Below are positions 13,901-28,900 of a stretch of DNA of 64,000 bases, in pieces. The position numbers and the translations under genes were made by a program. The stretch comes from Siphonodentalium dalli (taxonomy: Eukaryota; Mollusca; Scaphopoda; Gadilida; Siphonodentaliidae). How positions within the stretch are numbered: the stretch's first letter is position 1; every line of letters starts with the position of its first letter. The notes beneath the pieces were generated by a model. The model worked only from the letters and a program-made list of their open reading frames with translations. It was not told where the DNA came from and searched no databases. The DNA is taken from positions 232,940,961-233,004,960 of the forward strand of contig CP136066.1 in the NCBI GenBank assembly GCA_032622095.1, read 5' to 3'.

Positions 13901-16900
13901 TGCTAGCCTGCTGTGCAGGATAGCATCACTAAATTCTCCCTCTGAGGACCTCATTCTGCAAATGACAGGCACACTAGTTCAAGGCTTGACAAAGGTAACA
14001 GTTTATTTGAAACCTCCAGGCTGGTCCCGGAGCCAACATGAACATAAATCAAACTTTTATTTATGGTGAAAAAAGTTGCCAAAGGATGGTTTGTTATGTT
14101 TCTTTTATTATACCAGACTATTAAATTCCTGTTGCCTAAAGGCTGATTATAGCATGTCTGTCATTTGCAGAATGAGGTACCCAGATGGTGAATTTAGTGA
14201 CAATATCCCGCATTGCGGGCTAGCATCACTAAAATTCACCCTCTGGGTACCTCATTCTGCTTGGGCCTGTTCTTCTTTGGAAAGTTTATTAATTATAAAA
14301 TTTCTATAGAAAATTAGATTCTATTTTTTTTAGTTTAGTTTCTCTATATCCCCAAATTGGCAGACGACACATTGCATAATCGAGGTTCCCAATGGGTGTA
14401 CATCACAATATTCACAATTTCAGTCAACTTCAATCTATGTCTCCCTTAGCAGCTGTTGAGGCCATGCAAAATGAGGTCCCCCAGATGGTGAATTTGGTGA
14501 TGCTAGCCCACTATGTGGGATAGCATCACTAAATTCACCCTCTGGGGACCTAATTCTGCAAATGACAGGCTTACTAAACTCAGGCGTGCCTATTGCCTGA
14601 GGTTCATGTCTGATGACATTAATTCAAACAGCAGTCAGTTCCAATTGTATTATGTTTAACATTTCATTTAAGTGGTGATTGGTCATAACATCATAGTTTA
14701 TCATTTTTTTCAATAAATAATTGTGATATAATGGCTAGTTTCAAATATAATTTAATTTCTGATCAAGCCATGAAATAGAGTGTATAACATTTGCAGAATG
14801 AGGTCCCCAGAGGGTGAATTTAGTGATGCTATCCCACATGACGGGCTTATATGGAAGCGCATTAGTGCCACCAAATAAAAAATAGTATCTCCTAATTAGG
14901 ACTTTAAGTATCACATCTCCTAATTAGGACTTATAATCTCATAATTAGGACTTATTTTCTCCTAATTCAGTCCTTTCCTTGAGGATAATACAAAGAAAGC
15001 ACTTATTTTCTCTCACAATTCTGAAGACGGGTTTAAATGCGTGTTTTCCATTCTAGAGTTATTCATCTTTGATTATCTGAAAATGATGATTTTTAGGTCC
15101 GTCTGCCTGAGTATCTCAGTCATAGGATTTATAGGTACAGTGATGCCCTAAGTAATCGACTCCTTAACCACAGCAGAATTATGGGTAACATACTTTTCAG
15201 GATTTACTCGGAAATATGGCTTGTTGCCATTCATCGGAAAGCTCTCATTGAGAGCTTTCCGATGAATGGCAACAAGCCATATTTCCGACTAAATTCTGAA
15301 AAGTTACCCATAATTCTGCTGTGGTTAAGGAGTCGATTACTTAGGGCATTACTGTATACCCACATTAGGCGGTATACCACATGTGGGTATGCACTGGATG
15401 ACAGTCAATCTCTTGCTGTATTTGTATTAAAGACATATTAGGGACTTGTTCTGTTGCGTGAACTTGATAAGTTAGGACTCAGGTGCTATGCCAACCTGTG
15501 GAATGTAGCATTCTAATAACATCGCTGAAAATATAAAAGAAATCAACCATATACCACTCCATAGAAAACATCGTCTGAACTACGCCCAATTGTAAATATT
15601 TATATCTCGATTCAGGACGCCACTATTGACGATAATCTAACACAAATTATTTCACCATCATGAGTCACTGCATTCAATTAATATATAAGAATGACGGTGT
15701 ATATTGTCAAATTGGAATATTATTCATAACAAATAACTATTTTGAGCAAGATTATTCTTAATTTCTATTTGATAACCCTACCGGAGTGCTTCACATCACT
15801 TTAATAAATTTTCATGTTGATTCATGATAATTGATTTTTATATAATTGATTTTAGGATTGTCCTCCTGAAAGAAAAGATTTCCGAGCTTACCAATGTTCA
15901 CTGTTCAATAGGCGTCCAGTTCACGGGCGGAAACACGTGTGGCTTCCTTATTTCTCAAGTGAGTTTAATTCGCACTTACCAAAGTTCACTGTTCAATAGG
16001 CGTCCAGTTCATGGGCGGAAACATATGTGGCTTCCTTACTTCTCAAGTGAGTTTAATTCCGCACTTACCAAAGTTCACTGTTCAATAGGTGTCCAGTTCA
16101 TGAGCGGAAACATATCTGGCTTCCCTACTTCTCAAGTGAGTTTAATTCCGCACTTACCAAAGTTCACTGTTCAATAGGTGTCCAGTTCATGGGCGGAAAC
16201 ATATATGGCTTCCTTACTTCTCAAGTGAGTTTAATTCCGCACTTACCAAAGTTCACTGTTCAATAGGTGTCCAGTTCATGGGCGGAAACATATATGGCTT
16301 CCTTACTTCTCAAGTGAGTTTAATTCCGCACTTACCAAAGTTCACTGTTCAATAGGTGTCCAGTTCATGGGCGGAAACATATGTGGCTTCCTTACTTCTC
16401 AAGTGAGTTTAATTCCGCACTTACCAAAGTTCACTGTTCAATAGGTGTCCAGTTCATGGGCGGAAACATATATGGCTTCCTTACTTCTCAAGTGAGTTTA
16501 ATTCCGCACTTACCAAAGTTCACTGTTCAATAGGTGTCCAGTTCATGGGCGGAAACATATGTGGCTTCCTTACTTCTCAAGTGAGTTTAATTCCGCACTT
16601 ACCAAAGTTCACTGTTCAATAGGTGTCCAGTTCATGGGCGGAAACATATATGGCTTCCTTACTTCTCAAGTGAGTTTAATTCCGCACTTACCAAAGTTCA
16701 CTGTTCAATAGGTGTCCAGTTCATGGGCGGAAACATATGTGGCTTCCCTACTTCTCAAGTGAGTTTAATTCCGCACTTACCAAAGTTCACTGTTCAATAG
16801 GTGTCCAGTTCATGGGCGGAAACATATGTGGCTTCCTTACTTCTCAAGTGAGTTTAATTCCGCACTTACCAAAGTTCACTGTTCAATAGGTGTCCAGTTC

Positions 16901-19900
16901 ATGGGCGGAAACATATGTGGCTTCCTTACTTCTCAAGTGAGTTTAATTCCGCACTTACCAAAGTTCACTGTTCAATAGGTGTCCAGTTCATGGGCGGAAA
17001 CATATGTGGCTTCCTTACTTCTCAAGTGAGTTTAATTCCGCACTTACCAAAGTTCACTGTTCAATAGGTGTCCAGTTCATGGGCGGAAACATATGTGGCT
17101 TCCTTACTTCTCAAGTGAGTTTAATTCCGCACTTACCAAAGTTCACTGTTCAATAGGTGTCCAGTTCATGGGCGGAAACATATGTGGCTTCCTTACTTCT
17201 CAAGTGAGTTTAATTCCACACTTACCAAAGTTCACTGTTCAATAGGCGTCCAGTTCATGGGTGGAAACACCTGTGGCTTCCTTACTTCTCAAGTGAGTTT
17301 AATTAACTGTGCATATGGCTTTGTTTTACCAGGCCCAGCTCCCCTCGTGAATTATTTTGCAAAATAATCGAAACATATTGATTACTCTCTATTTAAATAA
17401 CTCTGGCTTTACTTGTTATTTTCAGGCCACGAAGATCAGTGTCAACTAAAATGTGTAGCTAAAGATGCTAATATCATTCATAAATTCAAAAACGCCGTTG
17501 TCAACGGCACTCCGTGCAATAAAAACTCCAGATCTGTTTGTATTCGAGGGAAGTGCAGAGTAAGTTGAAAAAAATATTATGATAATTATTTGAACCTTCA
17601 TACATGTATTTTGGCCAAAGTACAAGAAATTATACACGTATAATTTCATATTTCTTGTAGCATAATATTCTGTATGAAGTTGAGGCCCGTTTTATACGTT
17701 GAGTCAGACATGGGTTGCACCAGCCTAATTAGTGTGAAAATGACAAATGTATAAAACCCACTGGGCACTGGCCCGTCAGAATTTCACTGGCGCTACCCGA
17801 CGTGTTACATTTCTGATGCTGAAGTGATACACGTCTGTGGCTCGATGCTGTTTTATATGAAGTGCTAAACACGGGTCGCGCTAGGATGATTCAGGGAAAA
17901 TCACTCCCCATTTAGGACCCCTTTGGTGGAGAGCATGCACAATTTGAAGTTTTGGCATTATTACATCATCTCTGAGTCATCCTAGCGTGACCCGTGTCTG
18001 GCACGTCATATAAAACAGCGTCGCGCCACAGACGTGCTAACTCTTGGCCGTTGTAAATATACATTGAAGGCAATTGTACGTTATTACGGGGACATGCATG
18101 TATTGACTGACAAAGAATGTTTCACGAAATTTGGGAATAAATATATTGCAGAGATATATATGAAGGTTCAAGGGAGACAAGATCCTGATTATGAAATAAA
18201 CGAAAGCGTAAATTATGCGAGTAATTCCCCTTCCATTGAAAATAATAGACTTTGCAGTACAGTCCAGATGAAACTTAAGCACAGAAAACATGTCTGTACC
18301 TCAACAAAAAAAAAAATGTTCCCAGTTTATTCAACCAGATACATTGTTTTGGAGCTTCCTCTTTCAAATGGTATATAATATGGCATATATATATAATGTG
18401 ATCTGGTGATTCAAAAATTAAGTGGAGCTTTAATACCTGAACTACTTTTCTACGAGTGTTATATGTCCCAGAAAGATGCATTGAAGTCATAAAAAATACA
18501 ACTTGGGTCCCTATCAAAAACAGTCATTTGTATTTAACGGAATTTGGAATCTCAAGCGGAAGGTCTGAAAAAGGTATATTGTTTTATCTTCATGTCTGAG
18601 TTTAGTGTGCCATACATTTGCAGAATGATGTACCCAGAGGGTGAATTTAGTGATGCTATCCCACACAGTGGGCTAGTATTACCAAATTCACCATTTGGGG
18701 ACCTCATTTTGCATGGCCTCAACAGCTGCTAAGGGAGACATAGATTGAAGTTGACTAGCATCAATAAATTCATACTTTTGGGACCTCATTCTGCTTAGGC
18801 CTCATCTTCTGGCAAGTATCTATAGATTCAAATTAACATTCTTTTTGGTTACTTTTCCCTTCTGTCCAGTTTCTATATCCACTATATAAAATGGGTGACT
18901 AATGTGGAACTGCAATCTGATCCTAGCTAGGTCTCCCAAAGCTGTTGAGGCCCTAAGCAGAATGAGGTCCTCAGAAGGCGAATTTGGTTATGCTAGCCCA
19001 CTGTGGAATAGTATCAGTAAATTCACCCTCTGGGGACCTCCTTCTACAAATGTCAGACACACTGAATTCAGTCTTGATATTGTGTTATCTTAACACGAAA
19101 CTATTAAAAACCTTCATGCCCTGCTTTACTTCTTTTTAATCATCAACATCATATCCTCATGTCAGCCTTAGACCACCCTTATGGAGCCCCTCACAGACGT
19201 GAGCAGACGACAGTCAGCAATACAAGCTGCCACCTGTATGGGGCTCCCTACAGGAAGGTTGAAGTGACAACGCAAAAATGGTATAAATTTTCAGCATGTC
19301 GCAAATCCATATTACTCGGTTTAATATCTAATTAATAAGATCTTCTTTGATGTTCGATTTGTTGTAGTCTGTCGGCTGTGATAATATTCTGGAATCGGGT
19401 CTGGAGGAAGATAAATGCCGCGTTTGTGGCGGCAATAACCGACGCTGTAGGACTATCAGTGGAACATTTGATTCCAAAAACATAAATACTCGTAAGTAGT
19501 CACCATTAGTTTTTCACCAGTCTGTTTATTACTAGTATCCATTACCGACGTACAGTAATGCCCTAAGTAATCGACTCCTTAAACACAGCAAAATTATGGG
19601 TAACTTTTCAGGATTTAGCTGGAAATATGACTTGTTGCCATTCATCAGAAAGCTCTTTTTTTCCTTACTAAAATGTGATAATGTGATAAAATGGATCTCA
19701 AATTTGTCCCAATTCTATACAAAATTTATTAACCTCATCCACTGAACACGATTCGGGCCTTGGTAATGCTCGGCTCAAATTGAATTTAGTGCACTCAGTT
19801 AATAAATTTCATATAGAATTGCGACTTATTAGAGATCCTTTATTCACTCAAAACACTAGATATCCCTCATTTATCAATAATTCTGATATTTTTCAGGAAA

Positions 19901-22900
19901 ATATGAATTCCTCAAAATCCCATCTGGTGCTACTAATATACAAATAACAGAGTTACAATCCAGCGACAGTTATATTGGTAAGTTTCATATGCATAACCAT
20001 CAATTCCAAGACCATTAAAATGTATTGTATCATATCTTACCAATTCCAAGGCCATTAAAAGGTATCTTATTTTATCTTAATGAGGTCCCCAGATGGTGAA
20101 TTAGTGAAGCTATCCCACACAGCCAGCCAGCATAACTAAATTCACCTTCTGGGGACATAATTCTGCTTAGTGCCCAACTTCTCTGGAAAGTATCTTTATT
20201 AGAAAATTAACAAATGTTTTAATTACTTTAGAAAGTATCTTTTTTAGTTTAGTTTCTTTATATCCCCAAATTGGTAGAGGACACACTATGGGTCCCATTC
20301 ACCCAACACCTAGCGGAAACAACATGCACCTAGCGGAAACAACACCTAGCGGAAACTCTGAATAAACACTTAACCATTCGGTGACTGGAGCTTCCTGAAA
20401 TTTTGCGAAAACCCTGTGACAATGCTTTCTCTTATATATGTGAGTCTCCAACCTGAGGAATCTTGGTGCATATTTTGATTCGAACATGAATATGAACGTT
20501 ATGGTGTCCAATATGCTACGGACCTGCTACTTCCAACTCAGAGTACTACGCAGGGTCCGATGTCATCTTAGCAAGGAAGCTATCAAACGTGCCGTTGTGT
20601 CCTTGATTCTTAGTTCTATCGCGCGTGGACAGCTTGAACATTCTCTTGACACATATCACAAAGGATAACATCCGACGAATTGACATTCTGATAAACAACT
20701 TATCTTAAACAACTTATCTTAAACAACTTATCGCCAACGTGTCCAAATATGACCATATATCTCAAGCTAGATTTGATCTGTATATTATGTCATTCGAATT
20801 TCGTGTACAATATAAGTTAGTCCAAGTCTTCTCGTACTAAAACTAGCTAAGATTTTGGGATGGAGATGCTAGTGTTTAGTCCGAGTTCCAGGCCCATGCA
20901 TTCCTATGACGCGACTTAAGCGTTAGTGACCCGCTAAAATAAAACCACAATTATATGAAATAAAATATCACAATTGCTACAATAAACGGATAGTTTCCGC
21001 AGAAGACATGCTATTTGATCTGAAACCCACATCGGTTGTGAATTGAAAGCGGTAATTTAATGTGAAAAGAAACTTTTGCCGCAGTGTTTACATATTTTTT
21101 AAAGTATGCAAACTCAGTTGACCTTGCGAACTGCGTTCGGCATTTTCCGGTGAAAATATTCCGTAGATTTTCAATCAACCACGCACGATGAATTCTCCAT
21201 TGTAATCGTAATTATACGTGACAATAAATAAATAAATACATAGATTAAATACATATTGAAGATATAAATGTAATACATTAAATAAATTACGGGAATTATA
21301 ACCATCTCACAGTTTAAAACAGTGTAAACACAATGACCATTAGAATATCATGGGGGCCGCCATTTTGTTTGTATCGAAATTCATCTCGGCCAAAACAAAC
21401 ACCGGACAATGCCGAAGTTCTTCGGAACCTGAGTTCGGCTTTCAGTTAAGTAAACAAACAGAAAAAACAACGATGTTTGTGGCAATCAACCGGAATATTC
21501 TATGTGTAATTTAACATTAAAGTTAGATTATTATACACCATTATGACCATAAGATGTCACTCTTTCCGATGTATATAGCATCATGTATTGCTTTGTTAGG
21601 TAAATCGAGTAAAATACACCACAGATTCCCGCCACAGATCCTGGGCGTAACTCGTGTCATAGAATGCATGGGCCTGGAACTCGGACTAAACACTAGCATC
21701 TCCATCCCAAAATCTTAGCTAGTTTTAGTACGAGAAGACTTGGACTAAATATAAGTGTGCAATAACTGTGTACAAGGCCACAAAGGGACATCTACCATCT
21801 TACATCTGTGACATGTTCCAACTTAAGATCGGTGGGCGTGTCACTAGATCAAGCACATGTGGTCTTGACCTGAAAAACACCACGCGGAAGCCAGAAGGAT
21901 AGTACGGAGAGGATTGTGCACAACAGAAAGCAGTAAATGTGTGGAATGAACTACCCCTTACTCTCAGAAAAGCGAAAACTCTCGAAAAATTTAAGAACGC
22001 TCTCAAGACTCACCTGTTCATAATTTGCTTCGGTGTTAAACCTACTACTGCATTTTAACTGACATTTTAACTGACTTTTAATCTTTGACTTACTTGTGAC
22101 TGTTTTCCGTTACTATTTTATTCATTTACTTTTGTTGATAGTATTTTTTATCTATTTCTTTGGTTAACCTTGTTGTCTGTTTTTCTATTTTAATTAATTT
22201 TTAGCCATAATCTTTTTTCATAATTTGAACTATTTTTTAATTATGTTTTTTTTAAAATTATAAGTCGCATGCTTATGGTTTTTTACTTTTGTTTTGTTTT
22301 TTAGTAATTTCTTAGTCACATGCAGATTGTCGTTATGAATTTTTTAATACTCATTTACTACTTTTTAACTCTTACCTTGTATATTTTTATTTTTATTGAT
22401 TGATAAAACTAATTTACTGTTTCTCCAGAAATCACACAATACAGCTACAGTTATGCCCTAAAGAATCGACTCCTTAACCACAGCAGAATTATGGGTAATT
22501 TTTCAGGATTTAGTCGGAAATATGGCTTGTTGCCATTCATCGGAAAGCTCTCTGTGAATGGCAACAAGCCATATTTCCGACTAAATCCTGAGAAATTACC
22601 CATAATTCTGCTGTGGTTAAGGAGTTGATTATTTAGGGTATTACTGTATTTACATATATACATTGTGCTAGAGAAGCTAGACTAAGTCTTCTCGGTTCCA
22701 ATAAAGCTTGGGATATCGGTGGGTTGATGCTGTTTTTGGACTGAAAAGATGTACTACATTTACACATGGAGCCCGGGCATTGACATGAACTTCTGCATGT
22801 TATTAATCATCAGACATGTTCGCGATTAATCTGCCTTCAAAATGATATATCATTAATCGTGATACAAAAAGGTAAAGTAATCATAGAGTCGTTTAATGTA

Positions 22901-25900
22901 TTGTTTATATATATTTTCTGATAGCGAGACAAATCAAAATTATCTGGAAAACAAGGCTTTGTTTACTTATAAATCTCATTACTTTGACATTCAACAGACC
23001 TCTGATATACGCATGTTTGATATCATAATGCTTGGGAAAGGCCAAGCCCTATGTTCATATATATAAGAGAATGCATTGGCACAGGGTTTTTGCATAAATT
23101 CAGGATGCTCCCGTCATGTAGGTATTCTCCATATAATCACTCTGGGGAGAATGCATTGGCCTAACAAATTTTATATTATTTTTTATAATTGTTAAAAAAT
23201 GTAAGAAAAAATTAATTAAATGATAAAAAATTGTTAAAGAATGTAAGAAATAATGATAAAAAAAATGATAAAAAGTGTTAAATGATGTAAAAAAAAATGA
23301 TATAAATTGTTAAAGAATGTAAGAAAAAATTATAAAAAATTATAAAAATGTTTTAAAGAATGTAAGAAAAAATGATACAAATTGTTAAAGAATGTAAGAA
23401 AAAATGATACAAAAAAAATGGTAAAAATTGTTAAAGAATGTTAAGACCTATGGTCGACTTGCATATTTAAGATAATGCATTGGCACAGGGTCTTTAATGT
23501 TGCGCCAGTGCAGCTCCCAACATGAAAGGGTTAATCAAGATCTTTTTTCATTATATTTCTTGCAATAAAGCTTCCTTCAGACAAGCATATGCACTATCAG
23601 TTATCTGTCACAGTTCTGTTTAGGTGTAAAAAAACAATTATCTGTGTTGCACTAAAGGAAACGCATCTCATCTGAGATGTTTAAACAAGACGATTTTTCT
23701 TTAAATCAGTTAATGTCACTTTGTTAAGAAACCCTGGCGACTCTCGAGGGATATCACATTGACGATAAAACTCTGCATCAATTAGTGAATAAACAGCAGA
23801 ATTGCTGAAATGATTGCACACCTCTTTGTATCACCCAGACATCAGGGAATATATTAGTGTTACAATTCTCAATAATCTACTGTCTGAGTCCTCAATCAAC
23901 TGTCTGTGTCCTCAATCAACTGTCTGAGTCCTCAATCAACTGTCTGAGTCATCAATCAACTGTCTGAGTCATCAATCAACTGTCTGAGTCATCAATCAAC
24001 TGTCTGAGTCGTCAATCAACTGTCTGAGTCCTCAATCAACTGTCTGAGTCGTCAATCAACTGTCTGAGTCCTCAATCAACTGTCTGAGTCGTCAATCAAC
24101 TGTCTGAGTCGTCAATCAACTATCTGAGTCCTCAATCAACTGTCTGAGTCGTCAATCAACTGTCTGAGTCGTCAATCAACTGTCTGAGTAGTCAATCAAC
24201 TGTCTGAGTCGTCAATCAACTGTCTGAGTCCTCAATCAACTGTCTCAGTCCTCAATCAACTGTCTGAGTCCTCAATCAACTGTCTGAGTCCTCAATCAAC
24301 TGTCTGAGTCCTCAATCAACTGTCTGAGTCCTCAATCAACTGTCTGAGTCGTCAATCAACTGTCTGAGTCCTCAATCAACTGTCTGAGTCCTCAATCAAC
24401 TGTCTGAGTCCTCAATCAACTGTCTGAGTCCTCAATCAACTGTCTGAGTCCTCAATCAACTGTCTGAGTCCTCAATTAGCTTTCTCTATTCTATTCCAGC
24501 TTCTTATGTGGGTGTTTAATCCTTAATAACCCTTTGAGTGCCAGGTCCGATTTTTGTATCAACCCATATACCCTGTGCCAATGCATTCTCTTATATATGC
24601 GAGTCGACCATAGGTCGCCTCGCATATATAAGAGAATGCATTGGCTTAAATTTTTTTTTTTTTTTTTTTTTTTTTTACAATTTTAATATATTTTATTATA
24701 TTCTTTAACAGACTTATTGTGTAGGTTTAGGGCCGATAATATCGCCCCCTGGCACTGAAAGGGTTAAAAACTTTACGTCTACTAGACATCAGAGAATATA
24801 TTACAATTCTCAATAATGAACTGTCTCAAGTCTGCAAGTAGTGTGTCTGTAATTTGCAGAATGTGAATTTAGTGATGTATCCAATACGGTGGGCTATCAT
24901 CTTCAAATGAATGAGGTTCCCAGAGGGTGAATTTGGTGATGCTAGCCCTCCGTGCGGGATAGCATCAGTAAATTAACCCTCTGGGGACCTCATTCTGTTT
25001 AGGCCTCATCTTTGGAAAGTTTCTTTATTATCAAATTTCTATAGAAACTTCTTCACATAGATTATATTTCTTTTTTAGTTTTGTTTCTCTATATCACCAA
25101 ATTGGCAGACGACACATTGCATAATCAAGGTTCCCAATGGGTGTACATCACAATATTCATCATTTGGGAACTTCAATCTGAGTCGATGTCTCCCATATCA
25201 GATGAGGCCATGCAGAATGAGGTTCCCAGGGGGTGAATTTAGTAATGCTAGCCCGCTGTGCGAGATAATGAACTGAGTCAGGGTTTTTGCTAAAATTTAG
25301 GAAGCTCCCGTCATGTACAGTAATGGTCTAATTAATCGACCTCTTAACCAAAGCAGAATTATGGGTAACTTTTCAGGATTTAGTCGGAAATATGGCTTGT
25401 TGCCATTCATCGGAAAGCTCTCGGGGAGAGCTTTCCAATGAATGGCAACAAGCCATATTTCCGACTAAATCCTGAAAAGTTACCCATAATTCTGCTTTGG
25501 TTAAGAGGTCGATTAATTAGAGCATTACTGTAGGTATTCTCCATATAATCACTCTGGAGACCTCATTCTGCAAATGACAGACACACTATTTGCACTGAGT
25601 CCTCAATTAGGTTTCTCTATTTTATTCCAGCTTCTTATGTCGGTGTTTAATCCTTTAAAACTTTACGTGTACTTGACGTCTCGACTGACGTACTCGTTAA
25701 AGAACATAAGTACCTGACTGTGTTATCCCCCTTGTTAGCACTGGGTGTTATTGCCCTGAAGTGACGACAAACAGTAGTGGGTGATCATATTACCATAAAC
25801 ATCGATTAATTTGCATAATAAACGATGTCTGTCTAGCTGCTTCACACTTATAGAGTACTTTTGCACCAGACCAGGGCCACGCAGAAGAACCAAGGGTGAG

Positions 25901-28900
25901 GGGCAAGGAGTGAAACCAAGGGCAGAGGGGGGGGGGCACAAAGGATCCAATGGCAGAGGGGGGCATAGAGAGGAACCAAGGGTGGAAGGGGGTCATAGAG
26001 AGGAACCAAGGGCAGAGGGAGCATATAGAGAAACCAAAGGAAGAGGGGGGGCACAAAGGAACCAAGGGCAGAGGGGGCACAGAGAGGAAACAAGGGCAGA
26101 GGGGCCCACAGAGAGGAACCAAGGGTGGAGGGGGCACAGGGAGGAACCAAGGGCAGAAGCAGGGACCATCCTAGAAGTTTTTAATTTGGAGTCACTTCTC
26201 CCTACTGGACTATTAGGGAGATATGAACTGTTACCAAGGAGAAGTCATAATGGGGCCTAAAAAAACCTAAAAAAAGAAAGACGATTGTTTCCCCTAACCC
26301 GACCGACCATCTTTAAGACCCCCCCAATCCCCCCTCCCCCGCCCCTGAAGATTTTTTTTTTTTATTATGACAAAATTGAGTTGACTCAATAATTAACTAA
26401 TGTGCAGCAGTAGCAATTAATTACTGATGGTAGATAATCACTATTTTAGTGCATGCATTTTACCACGTGCCTAAGACAAACCCTGTTCCATGTGCGAGAC
26501 AGATAATACATTGGTTCATAGTATTCCATGCATCATGGAAGTGGTAGCCCAGTGGTTACAGTCTAGGACCTGTAATGGTGTTAATGCACCGGCATGAGTT
26601 CACCCTGCCGGTGGACTATCCTCTCCACATCATTGCCTTGGCCAGATTAAGCTGTGTGTGTGCTGTATATAGCCACATGCTGTTTCAAATCTCGCACCAG
26701 GTTGTGACCCTTGGGCAAGGTCACTTGTACTGTTCTCGCTTCGTCGTACCTAGACAAGAAATAGGGACCTGGTTGTTGGGTAAGTGTAAGCCGAGATGCT
26801 CTTGTGAAGCACCCGTATGATGGCAGCGTGCAGAAGACTTGGCATTACTCAACAGCTGGGGTAATAGTGTGAAGCGCTTATCTTTGGTGATGCTAGCCCG
26901 CTGTGTGAGATATCTTCACTAAATTCACCCTCTGGGGACCTCATTCTGTAAATGACAGACACTCGATTTGCAGTCTATTAAATACACACCCGCATATGTC
27001 AACATTTATGGATGTTGTGGAGATGATATGTAAATATATTTGTACATGGCCCTGCCCAGAGTCTGTCTGTGGGGTCATGATATGTAAATATATTTGTACA
27101 GGGCCCTGCCGGGCAGAGTCTGTCTGTGGGGTCATGATATGTAAATATATTTGTACATGGCCCTGCCCAGAGTCTGTCTGTGGGGTCATGATATGTAAAT
27201 ATATTTGTACAGGGCCCTGCCGGGCAGAGTCTGTCTGTGGGGTCATGATATGTAAATATATTTGTACATGGCCCTGCCCCGAGTCTAACATCTGTGGGGT
27301 CATGATATGTAAATATATTTGTACAGGGCCCTGCCCAGAGTCTGTCTGTGGGATCATGATATGTAAATATATTTGTACATGGCCCTGCCCCGAGTCTAAC
27401 ATCTGTGGGGTCATGATATGTAAATATATTTGTACATGGCCCTGCCCCGAGTCTAACATCTGTGGGGTCATGATATGTAAATATATTTGTACAGGGCCCT
27501 GCCCCGAATCTAACGTCTGTGGGGTCATAATATGTAAATATATTTGTACAGGGCCCTGCCCCGAGTCTAACATCTGTGAGGTCATGATATGTAAATATGT
27601 TTGTAAATGGCCCTGCTCCGAGTCTCTGTGGGGTCATGATATGTAAATATATTTGTAGAGGGTCCTGCCCCGAGTCTAACGTCTGTGGGGTCATGATATG
27701 TAAATATATTTGTAGAGGGTCCTGCCCCGAGTCTAACGTCTGTGGGGTCATGATATGTAAATATATTTGTAGAGGGCCCTGACCCGAGTCTAACATCTGT
27801 GAGGTCCTGTTAACAATTGATATTATCTATTTGAAAATTAGCAAATAATCTCTATTCAATCTTGAGGGGCCTCGGTGGCTCAATCGGTTAGGGGTACAAC
27901 TCCAAGCCGTTTCGCCCTCCAGCGGTGGCGATTAGGGTTCATCGTGGACTTTGTAACTCGAAATCGTTATCTGGTGGAGTTACCTGTTACTCGCCGATGG
28001 CCGGTGGTTTGCCGCACATGGTTGACGAGTTTATCAGCCATTGAAATCACTGTTAGATTAGTCGCAAGTGTGCGGATTTCCTCCACCACTAAAACTGGCA
28101 ATGTCGTGATATGGCCTTAGTGGCTAAAGCGACAATAAACCCCAATCAATCAATCAATCTATTGAATCTTGAACATACCATACTTAGTGCTTTTACACCA
28201 GACTCACTTTCCTAAGGATGAGATATTTCCTTTGATATTTAACCCTTTGAGTGCTAGGGGCCGATCTCACGGCCCTAAACCTACACAATAAGTCTGTTAA
28301 AGAATATAATAAAATATATTAAAATTGTAAAAAAAAAAAAAAAAAATGTTAGGCCAATGCATTCTCTTATATATGCGAGGCGACCTATGGTCGACTCGCA
28401 TATATAAGAGAATGCATTGGCACAGGGTATATGGGTTGATACAAAAATCAACCTGGCACTCAAAGGGTTAAAGTGATGTGAAACACTCCGGTCTGGTGAT
28501 CAAATAGAATTGGAGAATAATCTTGTTTAAAGTAGTTGTTTTACAAATATTATATGTAAATTGACAACACACACTGCCATTCTTATATATTAATTAAATT
28601 CAATGACTGTCGATGGCGAAATCGTTTTCGTTAAGTTATCACCGATAGATGCGTCCCGAATCCAGTAGTAAATATTTACAATTGAGCATAGTTCAGATGA
28701 TGTTTTCTATGTAGTGCTATGTTCGATTTATTTGAAATGTTCCCCAGGTCGACATAACGCCTGAGTACTAACATATCGATTTCGCTCACAGGAACAAGTC
28801 CATAATATGTCTTTAATTTCGGTTAATTTTGGCGTATTAAAGCCACTACCAGTTAGCATGCCCAAATCGAGTAGTAAATATTTACAATTGAGCGTAGTTC

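Noticed and set aside
25811-26260. A ~149-codon frame rich in Gly/Arg/Glu
   Set aside because: It lies entirely over G-rich tandem repeats and breaks at the inverted copy; treated as repeat translation.
26996-27796. Long reading frames (over 200 codons) on both strands
   Set aside because: They are produced by a tandem repeat with a period divisible by 3; no splice context, signal peptide or family motif.
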